Counted from the first letter of the stretch, positions 39,921 through 52,300 are shown. The stretch: DNA of 64,000 nt from Laburnicola sp. R22_1 (GCA_014281115.1 JACONQ010000013.1:2160501-2224500); one strand, 5' to 3'. Notes: generated from the letters alone by a model not told the origin. Program-made: numbers and translations.

Positions 39921-40135
39921 GGCCTGTTCGGTACCTACGATTTCAAATCATAATTCTGAGCTGTATTAAGTAAAGTGTGTACAGGGGCTGTACGTTAGCT
40001 GCTGTAGGCAGGTAACTACTTTAGGTAAATAGGAATTATAGTTGTATTTAGTATATAAATTTAAATCTAACATAGGCAAGAGAATACTACTAAAAAGCTA
40101 GAATTATCTTAGTAGAATTAGAAAACAGATCTAGA
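39921..40135. other. start of the AT-rich transposon block
   Basis: Composition changes to AT-rich here. The first bases (GGGCCTGTTCGG) resemble ends of some class II elements, but I found no matching inverted copy in the window, so the family is unknown. Confidence 0.35.
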
Positions 40136-40351
40136 TGTCCGTACAGCGTATGGGCAAGGGCACCTAAGGGAGTTAAGGTTTTAATATTATCGCATAATAG
40201 CATTATATAGGGATTACATAATGCCTGTACGCTATAGCCTATATACTATAGAATCTTTTTCTTTCTATCTACACCCTTTCTAAAGAAAAGCAATTAATAC
40301 TTAGTTCTATTATATTATTTCTTTAAGTTTTCTTTATATAATTATCCTATA
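40136..40351. repeat. 266-bp repeat, copy 1, left part (interrupted by the pogo element)
   Basis: Matches 56535-56765 with scattered C/T and G/A differences. The copy resumes after the transposon at 42144-42196. It begins TGTCC, so it may be an LTR. The TA at 40350-40351 is the pogo target duplication. Confidence 0.75.
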
Positions 40352-40435
40352 AGCTAGCGCATATAGTGTCCGAACACATAGGGTTTCCGAACACCGCGCC
40401 ACAACACCACACCTGCAGAAAACACGCGATATCTC
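40352..40435. repeat. left terminal inverted repeat of the pogo-like element
   Basis: 84 bp, perfect inverted match to 42058-42141. It contains the 9-mer TCCGAACAC twice, a likely transposase-binding subrepeat. Confidence 0.93.
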
Positions 40436-40449
40436 AGCAACGCTACTTA

Positions 40450-42039
40450 CAATTGCCATTGACTACACATAGATTTAAGCGCTGCAGCTGCTGTAGCTAT
40501 AGCAGCTATTTCTAAGGTGCTTGATATAGTAGATCTACGTGGTTGGACTGCTGAAGCCTCAGCTGCGCGCATAGCCTCCCTGATACTCTCTACCTCTGCA
40601 AAGCGTTGATTTGGGTCTACTCGAACGCGCTTACGCTGACGCTAAGAGGTAGATATCTCTAGCTGCTGCTCAAGGCGTCTTTTCTCTGCTTCTAGGCCTG
40701 CAGCTCTAGTATTTGCAGCTGCTAGAGCCTTACCTGCTTTCTGTAGGAGCAGCCGGGTCGTACGACCTAGATTCTCGACGCTCTGGACGCTGCGCTGCGC
40801 TATATAGAGATTGTGAGGGCCCTGGGGAGTCGAGAGGAAGCTCTGGAGCTGCTGCTGAGGCTGCTGCTAACGTGTAGGCGTAGTAGGCCTCTGAGAGACC
40901 TGCGACGAGCTGAGCACGTGATTGATGTTGAATGGGCAGATACTAGATGCCTGCCAGCTAGCTCGAATCACACACTCTGTGAAGCCTTCCTCCCTAGCTT
41001 AATAATAGCAGGTGATAAAGCGTTTCTTCTTGACAGGCGCAGCGTCGTTAAGTGATGCGAGCTCCTAGATCTGACGTCTGTAACTAGACTTGATCACAGA
41101 GAAAGGAGCGAGATCTAGAGGCTGTAGGACGTGCGAGGTATGCGCAGGTAGGTATAGGAGCTCGATTTGATGCTGCTTGCAGAGCCAAAGGAAGTCTATA
41201 TTAATATGGCTGCCGTGACCGTCGAGGATAAGAAGGCGGTACTGGCTATCACCTATAGCCGTCTTAGTTATGAATATACGCTGTAGCCACTCAGCACCTA
41301 TCACTTTTAACGTCCATCCATTCTTAGAGGTTGTATAGAGCTAGCTAGGCACGGATTTGGCTGGGAACTAGGTAGTCTATAGGCTCTGGCCTTTGAAGAT
41401 GACTGCGCAGCGTAGTTTCTACCCTGTCGCCGATACGCACTTAATTATAGAGACCCACTCGCGATTCTCTAGAGACTGAATGTAAGCCTTCTTTTTCTAA
41501 CTACTAGAGAGTACTCTAGTGTTAGTACATACCCCTAGAGCAACGCTAGTCTTATCCATATTGTATGTATTCTCCGCCTGTATGTTGAGCCGCCGTCGAG
41601 TCTGCTTATAGAGCTCTAGGAACGCGCGTAGCTGCTCTGGTGTTGCTGCATTAGCTCTCTAAGCCTCTAGCTTTCTGCCGACTATAGAGGCAACGCGTGG
41701 CTAGCGCCGGAGGAAGTGTAAGAGCTAGAGCTTGCCAACAGGCTAGTTGTCGCCATTTATACGCAGAATTTGATTCGCCATTTCTCGCGCGCAAGCGTGT
41801 GAGGGAGGGCAGGCGCGTGCGTCTTCTTCGAGGATCCAGTCTACCAGAAAATCCTCCTATAGAGGAGTCAGCTGCTGTTGATGCTGATGGCTGAGTGCGC
41901 TGTTTGTTGCGCCACGTAGTCGACTGTGCAGCGTTGACAAAGGGATACCGTACGCCTTCGCAGCGGCGCGCTGGCTAGTATAAAGACCTGAATTAAGATC
42001 GTTAATAGCGGATTGTATAGCAACCTCGCGGGCGTCCAT
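40450..42039 (-). pseudogene. pogo-like transposase, broken by in-frame TAG codons
   Basis: Translation from the ATG at 42039 starts with a psq-type helix-turn-helix (AINDLNSGLYTSQRAAAKAY then STLHSRLRG), followed by a CENP-B-type HTH (EDFLVDWILEEDARACPPS), the DDE catalytic core (YNMDKTSVALG, RLLILDGHGSH, HTSHVLQPLDL) and a C-terminal coiled part (LEAEKRRLEQQLE). It cannot make a full protein: at least ten in-frame stops interrupt it, and those I read are TAG, mostly at positions expected to be Gln or Trp, the signature of CpA-to-TpA RIP. No frameshift is needed to follow it, so damage is by substitution only. Confidence 0.88.
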
Positions 42040-42057
42040 ATTGATGAGCGTTGTGGA

Positions 42058-42141
42058 GAGATATCGCGTGTTTTCTGCAGGTGTGGTGTTGTGGCGCGGT
42101 GTTCGGAAACCCTATGTGTTCGGACACTATATGCGCTAGCT
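42058..42141. repeat. right terminal inverted repeat of the pogo-like element
   Basis: 84 bp, perfect inverted match to 40352-40435. Confidence 0.93.
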
Positions 42142-42143
42142 TA

Positions 42144-42196
42144 CACCCTTTATACTTACTAATATAGAGTATTAGATATTAATATCTATATAGCTA
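42144..42196. repeat. 266-bp repeat, copy 1, right part
   Basis: Continues the repeat interrupted at 40351 and matches the end of the copy at 56535-56800. Confidence 0.75.
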
Positions 42197-45100
42197 TCTA
42201 TAGAGCCTATTTAACACTAATTAGTAGTTAACTAACCCTTAACTATAAATTAGTAAGAGTAAAAATAAATTATATAAGTTATTATTAACTATATAATTTA
42301 TTGTATTATTAGGAAGAGAAACATCGCAGACCTTTTAGTATACGGTACAACGCTATAAGGGAAAGCTATATTTATTATATTATATTCTATCCTTTATATA
42401 TAAGAAAATAGTAGATTAAATCTTTATAAAGTTAATAAGTAACTATTATTATTATATTAAATAAAGAAAGCGATTATATAAGATATATAAAACCTATCTT
42501 TATCTATAAAAATAGCAGATTAACTTTTTTATTAAGTTAGTAAGTAGATATTACTACTATATAAGATTTAAGAGAAAATAGTGTACTAAGCACACTACTA
42601 GTTACTATATAAATATATAGTTAGATAATAATAAATCCTAATAAAGCGCAATCTTTTATATAACTAATCTATTAAATAAACTAGTTATATAATAACTACC
42701 TCTATTACTACTTTATATAAAGCTCTTACCTTTACTATCTCTGCCTTATAAGATAATACTAATATGCCTAAATATACTAGACTATATAATAAGCGTACTA
42801 AAGGAATAGAAATATTAGAGACAACACTACGTAAGAGAATAAGATCTAAGTACTAGAAAGATAAGATTAACTTAGTAGATAATTCCTCTCTATTAGAAAT
42901 ATAATTATACGCAGTATATACTATTACTAATTATTATATATTATATTAAAAAGAGGCAGCTTTCTTAGAATTATTCTAAAAAAGACTTTAAAAGATAGAA
43001 AGAATACTATTTTTTAAAGTTAAACTATGCATTTAGAAGAGAGCTTATTACAGTTTTAGAAGAAAAGAGCATTACACTAAAAATAAATACTAGAGCTATA
43101 AGTGCTAGTAAACTATATAAAGTAGCCTAAAGTAATATAAATATTATATATATATTACTACTTTTACTAGCTTGCTTAACTCTTTATATATAAATACTAA
43201 AGCTAATTTAAAAATACCTAAGCTAGTTAGGCTATTGCATAAACCTAAATAGAGTAAGTAGCTACTACTATAGGCACCTATATAGCTATAGGTTCCTATA
43301 GATATTTTAAAAGAACCTTTATATAAGTACTAAGAATAATTTTATTTATATAAATAACTAAATAAACTACTATTTTTTGTATATAGTACCTAACTACTAT
43401 TTTATCTACCTACTTATAATTATTAAATGCTATATAGAATAGAGATACTACTAGTTAAATGCGAATTATAGGCACTATACTAATCTATATAGACTAAGTC
43501 TATACTATAATCTAATCTATATAAGCTTTTGTCTAAGCACAACCTATCTTCTTAGAGAATTCTAGCTAATAAGATAAGTTAATTCTAAAAGGCATAGAAT
43601 AAAGATAATAACTATACTAAAGCTTTATACAATATTTTAGTAGATAAGACTAGAATTTTTATAGATCTATAAAGACGCCTAGATATTGCTAAGAATTAAT
43701 ACCTAGATATTTTTCTAGATATTCTTACTAGCTGTGTAGTATAGGATTACCTCTATACTATCTACTCTAAACAATTATAGAAGTGCTTATACAAAGTACT
43801 TAATAGTTACTTTAATACTATTATTAACTATAACTAGTATTAGATAGACTAGACTATAATAACATTTATATAATGCTAGCGCAAGAATCCTAATAAGAGT
43901 TTATATAAAGTTCTAGAGGCAAAAATTAATAGGCTTACTCTTATATAGAAAGTATTAGGTGTTGACTTTATTAGAAAAATTCCTTTTTATACTACTATTA
44001 TATAAGTATACTATAGATATCTAGAGCTAGAGTAGGCTATATTTACTTCTAAGCCTACCTATAAAGCTCTATTTACTAATTTTAGTGCGTTAATCTAAGT
44101 TATAATTAATTACTAATCTAATTAGTATCTATAAGAGGCTAATATATACTATACTAATTGCAAATATAGCTTTTCTATATAAAGAGGGAGATTACTAGGC
44201 TCTTGCAGATAAGAATTCTATAGATAACTTGTACTATTATTATTATCGCAATTTAGATCCTAATTAAATATTATTTATATAAGACTAAAGAAGTGTTTTA
44301 TATACTATGGTTTTTTTACGACTAAGGAGTTTTTAATAAAAATAGTACAATAATAGCAGATATCCCTTCTGCTATTGTATACATAGAAAACCGTTTTGAG
44401 GTAGTATTAACAAAAATTTTATATACTATAAAAAGGTTATTAGTTTTCTAACTATCTATATAATAAGTATATATGCATAATAAGATAGTATATTACTTTC
44501 TATAAAGAGTATAATAATAAAACGCCTTTATATAAAACTGTTTAGTCCTATATTTAGAATATAGAAGGGTATAATAATAAGGAACCTACTTTGCACAAAG
44601 AAGAGAAGTAAAGTAAAAATAATAAGGATAGTAATAATTAAGTATTATACCTAACTACTACTACCTATCTTTACCGCATAACTAGCAACTATATTTATAG
44701 GATAGAGCTATAGAAGTGTATAGAATAGTTTATTCTTAAAGATTAATACTATATAATATACTAAGGTAAACTATAGAATATAGGTGTAGTAAGAATTTCT
44801 ACTATTAGCAAAGTATAGCTAGAGGTATATATATAAAAGAACCCCTATATAAAGATTAATTAGATATCTAGCAATACTAATATTAGCTTTAGAGGTTAGA
44901 ACCTATAAAAATCTCTAGAAACTATATAAATTATAAATCTAATAGGAATAGTTACCTACTATATTCTAGACACTCTAACACTATTCCTACTATTACTAGC
45001 AGATGCTAATAAGCTAGGTACCTACTTTAATAATATTCTAGATATTATTATATAAAATAATAGCATAACTATACCTATTATATATAAATAGGGACACCCT

Positions 45101-47279
45101 TTCTTTAATATTAGTAAGAAAGAAACTATATCTTTCTTTACTAAATAAGAACTCCATTGCCTTTATTAATAATTTAGATATCCCTATATAGAAAGACTTT
45201 AAAAGATACTTACTAATACTAGCTATAAAGTAAATACTACTATACTAAACAAAATTTAGAAGTTTTACTACTACTATTAATTATATAAATAAGCCCTACG
45301 TTACTTTAAGTTTACTATTAAGAATAGTACCTACTTTAACTATAAGATTATTATTAATATTATATATATTAAAACTAGAGACGCACTATATATTATAAAT
45401 ATAGATATATTATTTTAAGCTATAATTTTCTTAAAATTAATATCTATATAAGATGCGTAGAAAGCCCTTTATAAATACTAAATTAATATCTACTAAGGTC
45501 TATCTAACTATATTATATATAATCTAGGTATAAACTTTATATTAGATAAGTTTAGGAACTACATAAAGATTATTAGCGTAACCTATAGACAGATGCCTAT
45601 AGAAGTATATTTAGTAATAGAGAAGATTAAGTGTTTATATACACCTCTTTATAAAGCCTTTAATATTCTTAAGGCTAAACTAGAAAATTATATAAATAAG
45701 AAAAATATTTTCTAAATAGCTATTAAAGCTATTAATAATACTATAGGCCTAGATAGCCTTATACCTATACTACTAGTCATTAGCGCATATTTTAGAATTA
45801 GTATAAATTCTTCCTTATTACCTAATATTATTATATATACAAATGCCATATATAAGACAATAAAGATATTATAAAAGAAAAGAGATAAAACTAATATTAA
45901 TTATACGCTAAATACCTATAATAGTCTATTAGCAGCGCACAAAGTCCTTAAGATCCTACTTAGATTTAAGGTTATAGTTTAGAAAGTAAAAGGGGATAGA
46001 CAGGCCTATATAAAATTAAGGGTATTAAGGATAGAAATATAATTCTTAACCTAAGAAATAGTTTAGTAAAGTTTTACTGTATATAAGTTAAGCTATACTA
46101 ATATAAAGAAAATTATACTCTCTTACTATTATATAAAGTAAATAATATCGTCCCTATATAAAGGAATTTTCTAGAGAAGAGGAAAAGAGACTGCCTAAGA
46201 AAGAATGCTGCATTCCTTTCCTAAAAGAGATAAGTAATTAAGAACTATCTTTAAAGCTTTATATAAAAGGTATAATTACAACATCTAGAGCACTTTTTAA
46301 AGAGTTAGACTATATAAAGGTAGACACTCTTATTACTAATAGCATATTTAAATTTCTTTTCTTTAACTTATCTAAGTATAAAGGTAGAATCTTTAATCTC
46401 TATCTTATATAAAAAGTTAAGGATAAAACTACTTAACTATATAAGAAATCCTACCTTATATTTACTAGTCACTCTAATAAGGACAAAAATAAAATTCTTA
46501 CCTAATTACTTACTATCTAAAGGATAAGCTAGTGCCTACTCCTTATATTAGAAGTAAGCCTTTAGGCAATATATAGAATGCATTTTAAACTATAAGATAT
46601 TACCTAAGCCTATATTTAGTCTACTAATAAACTAAACCGCACGCTCTATACTAAACTACTTAAGAAACTATACATAAACTTTCTATAAGACACAATCTTC
46701 TATATTATATAACTACTCTATAATATAGCTACATTAGATCTTTACTAGTTTAAAATCTACTATAACTACTATAAAGAGAAACTTAGTATAAAAAATTTAT
46801 TATATAACCTATATCTGTTTATTACTAATAAAGAAGAACACACCTCTAGGATTACTAGCCTTTAGATAGATAATACCCTTAGTATTATTAATAAGAACTT
46901 TGCCTAAAAAGAAAAAGAAGAGCTAAAGAAAGCAGCCTTCTATATAAAGGATAAAACTATCCTTGCTAAGAACTAACCTAGTAAGTTTAATAGTAAGAGA
47001 ATTTAGCTTATATATAACACTATAGTTCTTATATAGAAAGGTTAAGTAAAGGGCCTTTATATAATTAAATCTAAAGATAAGACTACTACTTAGAGATATA
47101 TAAAGTAGCGTATAAGAGGCGCCTATATTATATCTATATACTAACTAGAAGCTATATTAAATTTATCTATTACTACTTAGACTATATTACCTTTATATGA
47201 AGATATTAAGGTATTAAATATATAAATCTAATAGTAGATTAATAATAGTAAGTATAGTCTTATCTTTATACTATTAGAT

Positions 47280-47975
47280 CTCTAACACGTAAAGCTGTTT
47301 ATCTTTACTAATAGCTTATTCGCTAATAATAAGGACCTAAGCTTATAGCTAGAATTCTTAATTGCTTTAGGTAATAAATATTATATAGGTAATAGCAATA
47401 ACTTTAATATCCTAGTAAATATTATAGACTAGTATTTAACTAAGTGTAAGAAAGTAATAAGAAGCATTCTTGCTAGTAAGCTATATAGTATAGTAGAAGG
47501 CTTTAATAATACTATTACTATTAGTATAACTCTTTAGAAGATTATACACACACTTAGTCTATTACTAATTTCTATAATTATTTATATAGATTTAAAGTGT
47601 CTCTATAACTACCTTATATAACTAGAAACTACAAATACGAAGTGCCTTATAATTAATATTATATTACTCTATCTTTTTGTGCCCAATTATCTTTTTACGC
47701 TCTTTTTAATTACTAAGCAGGAGGCTTTGCTTTTTTTGTCATGTTATTTAAAATAAAAGCCTTTATTATTCTACCCCTAGGTAGAATTAACGCTACACAT
47801 ATTACTCTATAAATTATATAAGTACTACAAAATCTCTAAAATTAGATAGATTAATAGGAAGAACAACTCTACTAATACCTATATAAAAAAGGCCCTAAAC
47901 TAGGCTCTAGAGTTCTTAATCTCTAGTAACACCTTAGTAATTACTATTAAAGCATTCGTGGATTACCTTAAGCCC
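47280..47975 (+). pseudogene. copia pol C-terminal RNase H remnant
   Basis: Readable stretches in one frame include LFIFTNSLFANNKDLSL, then IRSILASKLYSIVEGFNN, IIIYIDLKCLYNYLI and, after a 126-bp insertion, KIR-INRKNNSTNTYIKKALN and ALEFLISSNTLVITIKAFVDY. They align in order with the fungal copia RNase H pattern (DGSFAN..., RSVLASE..., CTDSxSLYxCL..., RWIxGxxNPADAxTK). In-frame stops are TAG, at positions expected to be Gln or Trp. It cannot be functional. Confidence 0.82.
47673..47798. mobile_element. 126-bp insertion with 12-bp target-site duplication
   Basis: The 12-mer ATATTACTCTAT stands on both sides (47661-47672 and 47799-47810). Removing the insert and one copy restores a continuous RNase H reading frame (ILLY then KLYKYY). 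The insert is less AT-biased than its host, has no clear terminal inverted repeats and codes for nothing. A small non-autonomous retroposon or MITE is possible. Confidence 0.75.
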
Positions 47976-48103
47976 ACCTATATAAGCTCTTCTTAGCCTT
48001 TATATAGAACTATTTTCTTATTATTTACTTATTCTTTTATATAATATATTTATTTAATTCTTTTTATATATATACATTACCTAAAAATATACATTTTTTT
48101 ATC

Positions 48104-48567
48104 TATTAACACGAGGTTACGTACCTTATTCTATTCTGGGTTAGGGGAGGTAAGGTAACTCTAGGTAGCCGTGTTAGTAGGCTTTAGAAGGAATTAAGTG
48201 AGATGTTAATAGTCTTGTGTAAGGCTCTTCTAATTCTAAATAAAATAAAATAACTAGTACTAATCTATATAGGAGATTGTACTATTATAAAGTTAACTAT
48301 AAAGATTTAAAACTAAGAAGATTTCCTAGATCTATATAGCTCTAATCTTTTATAGACTTACTATAATTACTATAATTATAGTAATTCGCCTAATTACCTT
48401 AATTACTATAATTGTGGTAATCTGTTATGTGCTCTTAATTACTCTAATTACCGTAATTATAGTGATTCGTCACGTGACTTGCTAACTTATTACTGTATCT
48501 TATTGTGCGGGTGTCCCGCGCATAACTATTAGTCCTTACTAACCTTACTATGTCCACGCTCGTAACA
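48104..48567. repeat. gypsy element 1, LTR (left; 3' LTR in the sense of the element)
   Basis: 464 bp, aligned throughout to 54724-55160, with mostly transition differences and an extra segment of about 27 bp in a TAATTACTATAATT-type repeat array. Confidence 0.88.
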
Positions 48568-48714
48568 CTCGCCCCTCTCTTAAGGTTATTATCCTAATAT
48601 CCTTATTCTTACTATGCTGCTTAGGGTTTTCTAAGTATAAAGGTGCGCTTTGCCTTGTTTATAAATATTAACTATGCTTAATCTTTTATTCTTATCCTAT
48701 ATCCTAATAATGCC

Positions 48715-49257
48715 TAGGGATCCTTCTACGCCAACTTGTAACTGTCTTTGTCTTGCAGCCAAGATTGCTTGCAGCGGCACACTTATGCCCATTCTCTATA
48801 ATTTTTTTTAGGGCCTTAATTGCCTCGCTATAGCCAATTCTTCTTTTCTTTGTTGTTCTAAGTGCATACGCCTTGGGCGTCCCTATACGAACCTATCCTA
48901 GGAGTCCCTTGACTAGACTTAGAAGGAGTATTCGCGGAAGATAGAGGAGGATAAAAAGGCTCTCTTAGCCATCCTTATACAGCTTTTATAGAATAAGAAG
49001 ATATTGTGGCAGGCTAAAAAACGTGCTTATAAAAAGGCCATCCATCTAGTGTTGGAGATAGAAGCTGCTAGGAAGCTTAATAATCTCTTAGTCGACTGTT
49101 TTGGCGCTAATACCTTAGTGAGGTTTTTGCCCCTATTGTAGACTTTACTTAATACTGTTAAGCAGTTTTCTAGCAATCCACTATCTCCTCTGAGTATAGT
49201 TTCCGCATTCTCTAGTAATACTGCTTTACTAGCTATTGGCACTCTACTATATTCTTA
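48715..49257 (+). pseudogene. antisense open-frame remnant inside gypsy element 1
   Basis: On the strand opposite pol, between the integrase end and the LTR, a frame from an ATG at about 48711 can be followed to a TAA at about 49257 with several TAG interruptions. It reads KEYSRKIEEDKKALLAIL, then AKKRAYKKAIHLVLEIEAA, a charged coiled-coil-like composition. I recall similar charged accessory ORFs in fungal repeats but cannot name a family. The minus-strand frame at 49027-49242 is probably its shadow. Confidence 0.4.
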
Positions 49258-49349
49258 ATGGGTTCCTATATATTCTAACTACTAGGCTATCCTTTCTACT
49301 TAACTAGGTATTTCCATTAACGTCTAAACTTCTATAGGCCCCTAACCTC

Positions 49350-52300
49350 TTCTACCTTATACTCCTTATCTTTAAGTTTAAGTTGTGTTTCGATTTTAGT
49401 ATCTAGTGGTGCAGGTTTAAGGAGTAATTTGTAAAAGGTAGGGTGTATATAGGTTTTCTTTAGTAACTTTAACTTGTAGTTTACTAGTTCTTGTTTCTCT
49501 AGAATCTTAAAAGATTCTATTTAGAGGTGGTTAAGTTTTTTAGATAGTCGCTTAGTCTTTAGATTCCTCTATAATAGAAGAATTTTGTCTCTCCTTTTAA
49601 GGATTAGTTCCTTAAGCCTATATTTATTCGCTTGTTTAGCTATTATAAGGTTTCTTTAAGCTATCTATTTGCTTAATTCGTTATGCAGCTCCTACATAAG
49701 CTGGGCCTTCTCGTTAGCCAATACTAAAAGGCTTTTAACGTCTTTTAGATCTCTATAAGCAACTAGCTCATATCTATAATTTGCGTAATATAGTAAGCGT
49801 CCTATTATACTAGACCTCGCACTATTGTACGCTAATTATGCTATTAGTAGTAGTTTAACCCAGTTGTCCTATAACTTATTAATATATATTTATAGATACT
49901 GTTCTAATATCTAATTAATTCGTTCTATCTAGCTATCTATTTGAGCGTAAGCCGTCGTCGCGAGCTTGCGAATAATCTCTAGTACTACTACTAATGTTTT
50001 CTAGTACTTAAATATAAATAGCTTATCACAATCTATAATAAATTTCTCTGGCAGTCTATAATTAGCAATAAAAGTCCTCGTAATCTTATAAGCCATATCT
50101 TCTACTATAATAGACTTATTTGTGAGTATAAAGCATGCTCATTTAGTCAATTAATCAACAATTACTAATATCGAGTCGCATAGTTATCTAAATCCATATT
50201 CTATTAATATTAGGAGCTTTACTATAAAGTCTATTATAACACTAGTTTATAGTCGCGTAGGTAGTGTTAAGGATTATAACAACTCATAGGGCTTATGTCT
50301 CTTAGGCTTATTCTTTGCATACACTAAATAGTTACCTATAACCTTTTTATCTTATTGTGCACGTGTGGAATATTGTATTCCAGCTAAATTTGTTAAGTCG
50401 TTTTGTTAACCCCTAGGTGTTCCTAACCTTTTAACTCGTGTTATGACTTAATTAAGGTTTTAGCCATATAATCTAACACCTTAATTCTACCTTAATCGTT
50501 ATAATCTTTTATGGTCGCTTAAATCCATTTGTTTAAGTTGTACTACTCTCGTTATTCTTAGCTTAGTTAGGAATAATTCTAAAAATCCTTAACTCATAGT
50601 CCCTTATATTAGAACATTGCTACTTTTGCCAATTATAGTTAGTTATACCAGAGAGTCCTATTAATTCCTATTTGTAAAACTGCATTATGCGTCTTAGGTT
50701 AATCTGTTTTCCTAAGGTCTAATCTTCTGCTAAGGGCATCTACTACCCCATTTAGCAATCCAGGATAATAGTAGATCTTAAAATTATAGTTCGCCATCAT
50801 TCCTATCCATATAACCTATTATTAGTTAAGTTTCTTAGTCGACATAAAACTTGTAAGGTTCTAGTAGTCTAAGAATACCTTAATCTAATATTAAGCTCCT
50901 ATAAGCTATAGTTCCCATTATTTAAAAGAGTCTATTATCGCTAATAGTTCTTTATTATAAACGTCGTAGTTAAGTTCTACTCTAGAGAACTTCCTAGAAT
51001 AGTAGAATATTAGTCTTTATTTTCTATCTTCGCCCTGCTATATAAGCACAGCTTCTAAGGCATAGTCTAATGCGTCTATTTCCACCCATATTAGTTATAT
51101 TAGGTCTCGCATCTGCAGTAGTAGTGCTATAATAAATAGTCCTTTTAGCTTCTTAAAAGCTGCCTATTATTCCTGGCCCTAGAAGAATTTTTCTCCTTTT
51201 TGGTTACTTCTATAAGAGGCGCCGTGGTTTTTAAGTATCCTATAATAAACTTTTAGTAGAAGTTCGCAAATCCTAGGAAGGATTATACATCCTTAACTAT
51301 TTTAGAAATTGGCTAGTCCTATATAGCTGCGACTTTCTAAGGGTCCATAGTAATACTATCTTATCTAATAATAAATCTAAGATATCTAGTTTGTGTAATA
51401 TAAAATTTACATTTTTCTGGCTATAAGAGTAACCTATACTACTTTAGCTTATTAAGCACCTTCTTTACATATTCTATATGCTCCTTAAGTAATCTCTTAG
51501 AGTACCCTAGTATATTGTCTAAGTACGCTATATGAAATATATCTAAGTATTTATATAGTATCTTATTAATAACCGCCTATAACGTCGCTAGCGTGTTTAT
51601 TAATCCAAAAGGCATGACTATATATTTAAATAGGCCATATTGCGTTTTAAAAGTAGTAAGCTATTTAAATTTCTTTGCAATTTATATTCGATAATATCCC
51701 TTATGGATATTAAATTTTATAATCCACTTAACTCCCTAAAGCCAATCTATAAGTTCTTAAATAAGAAGTAAGGAGTATCTATCCTTCTTTATAGTATTGT
51801 TTAGCTGTCTATAGTTTATATAGAGTCTTAGCTTATTGTTCCTCTTTAGTATAAACAAAATTAGTAAGGCTATTAAGCTTCCACTCTATTATATAAATCC
51901 TCTTGCAAGATTTTATTAATATACGCCTTTAGCTCTTTCTATTGGCTATTTAATAGCTAGTATATGTGTCTAGGCTTAAGCTTTACTCCTTCCTCTAGGT
52001 AAATCTTATAATTCTACTTTTGGTGCTCTAGTAGATTATCGCTTTTGTGCTCCTTAAAGAGCTTACAGTATTTCTTATATTTCTAAAATATATTAAGTCG
52101 GGGTTTATCCTTTGCGGTCGCAACTTATTATACCTAGATAACTTCTACTCTCTAGGGGTCTTTCTTATATATGCGTATAATTTTTATTATTAATATCTTA
52201 CTAACCCTATCTAGCTAGGATGTACTATGAGTTGTTGGACTTAATTGTAAATTGTGGTCCAAAGCGACCTACCTCGCAGATCTCCTTTATTCTAACCTTT

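Larger units (their letters stand above)
40352..42141 (-). mobile_element. pogo/Fot-like (Tc1/mariner superfamily) DNA transposon, 1790 bp
   Basis: 84-bp terminal inverted repeats at 40352-40435 and 42058-42141 are identical base for base. TA dinucleotides flank both ends (40350-40351 and 42142-42143). The boundary is confirmed by an uninterrupted copy of the flanking repeat near 56,765. The interior codes for a degenerate transposase on the minus strand. Its GC content is clearly above the surrounding RIP-mutated DNA, so it looks younger than the neighbours. Confidence 0.92.
42197..48103 (+). mobile_element. Ty1/copia-type retrotransposon relic, heavily RIP-mutated
   Basis: About 5.9 kb of extremely AT-rich DNA without frames. 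Most of the first 4 kb cannot be assigned, but the last kilobase is recognisable as copia reverse transcriptase/RNase H on the plus strand (see the separate entry). The segment at about 43,386-43,730 recurs at 61,609-61,936. The element's downstream flank is interrupted by a gypsy insertion at 48104. Its own LTRs are uncertain; the two 266-bp repeat copies are candidates. Confidence 0.7.

Noticed and set aside
40813..41055. 80-residue plus-strand frame
   Set aside because: Antisense of the pogo transposase C-terminal region.
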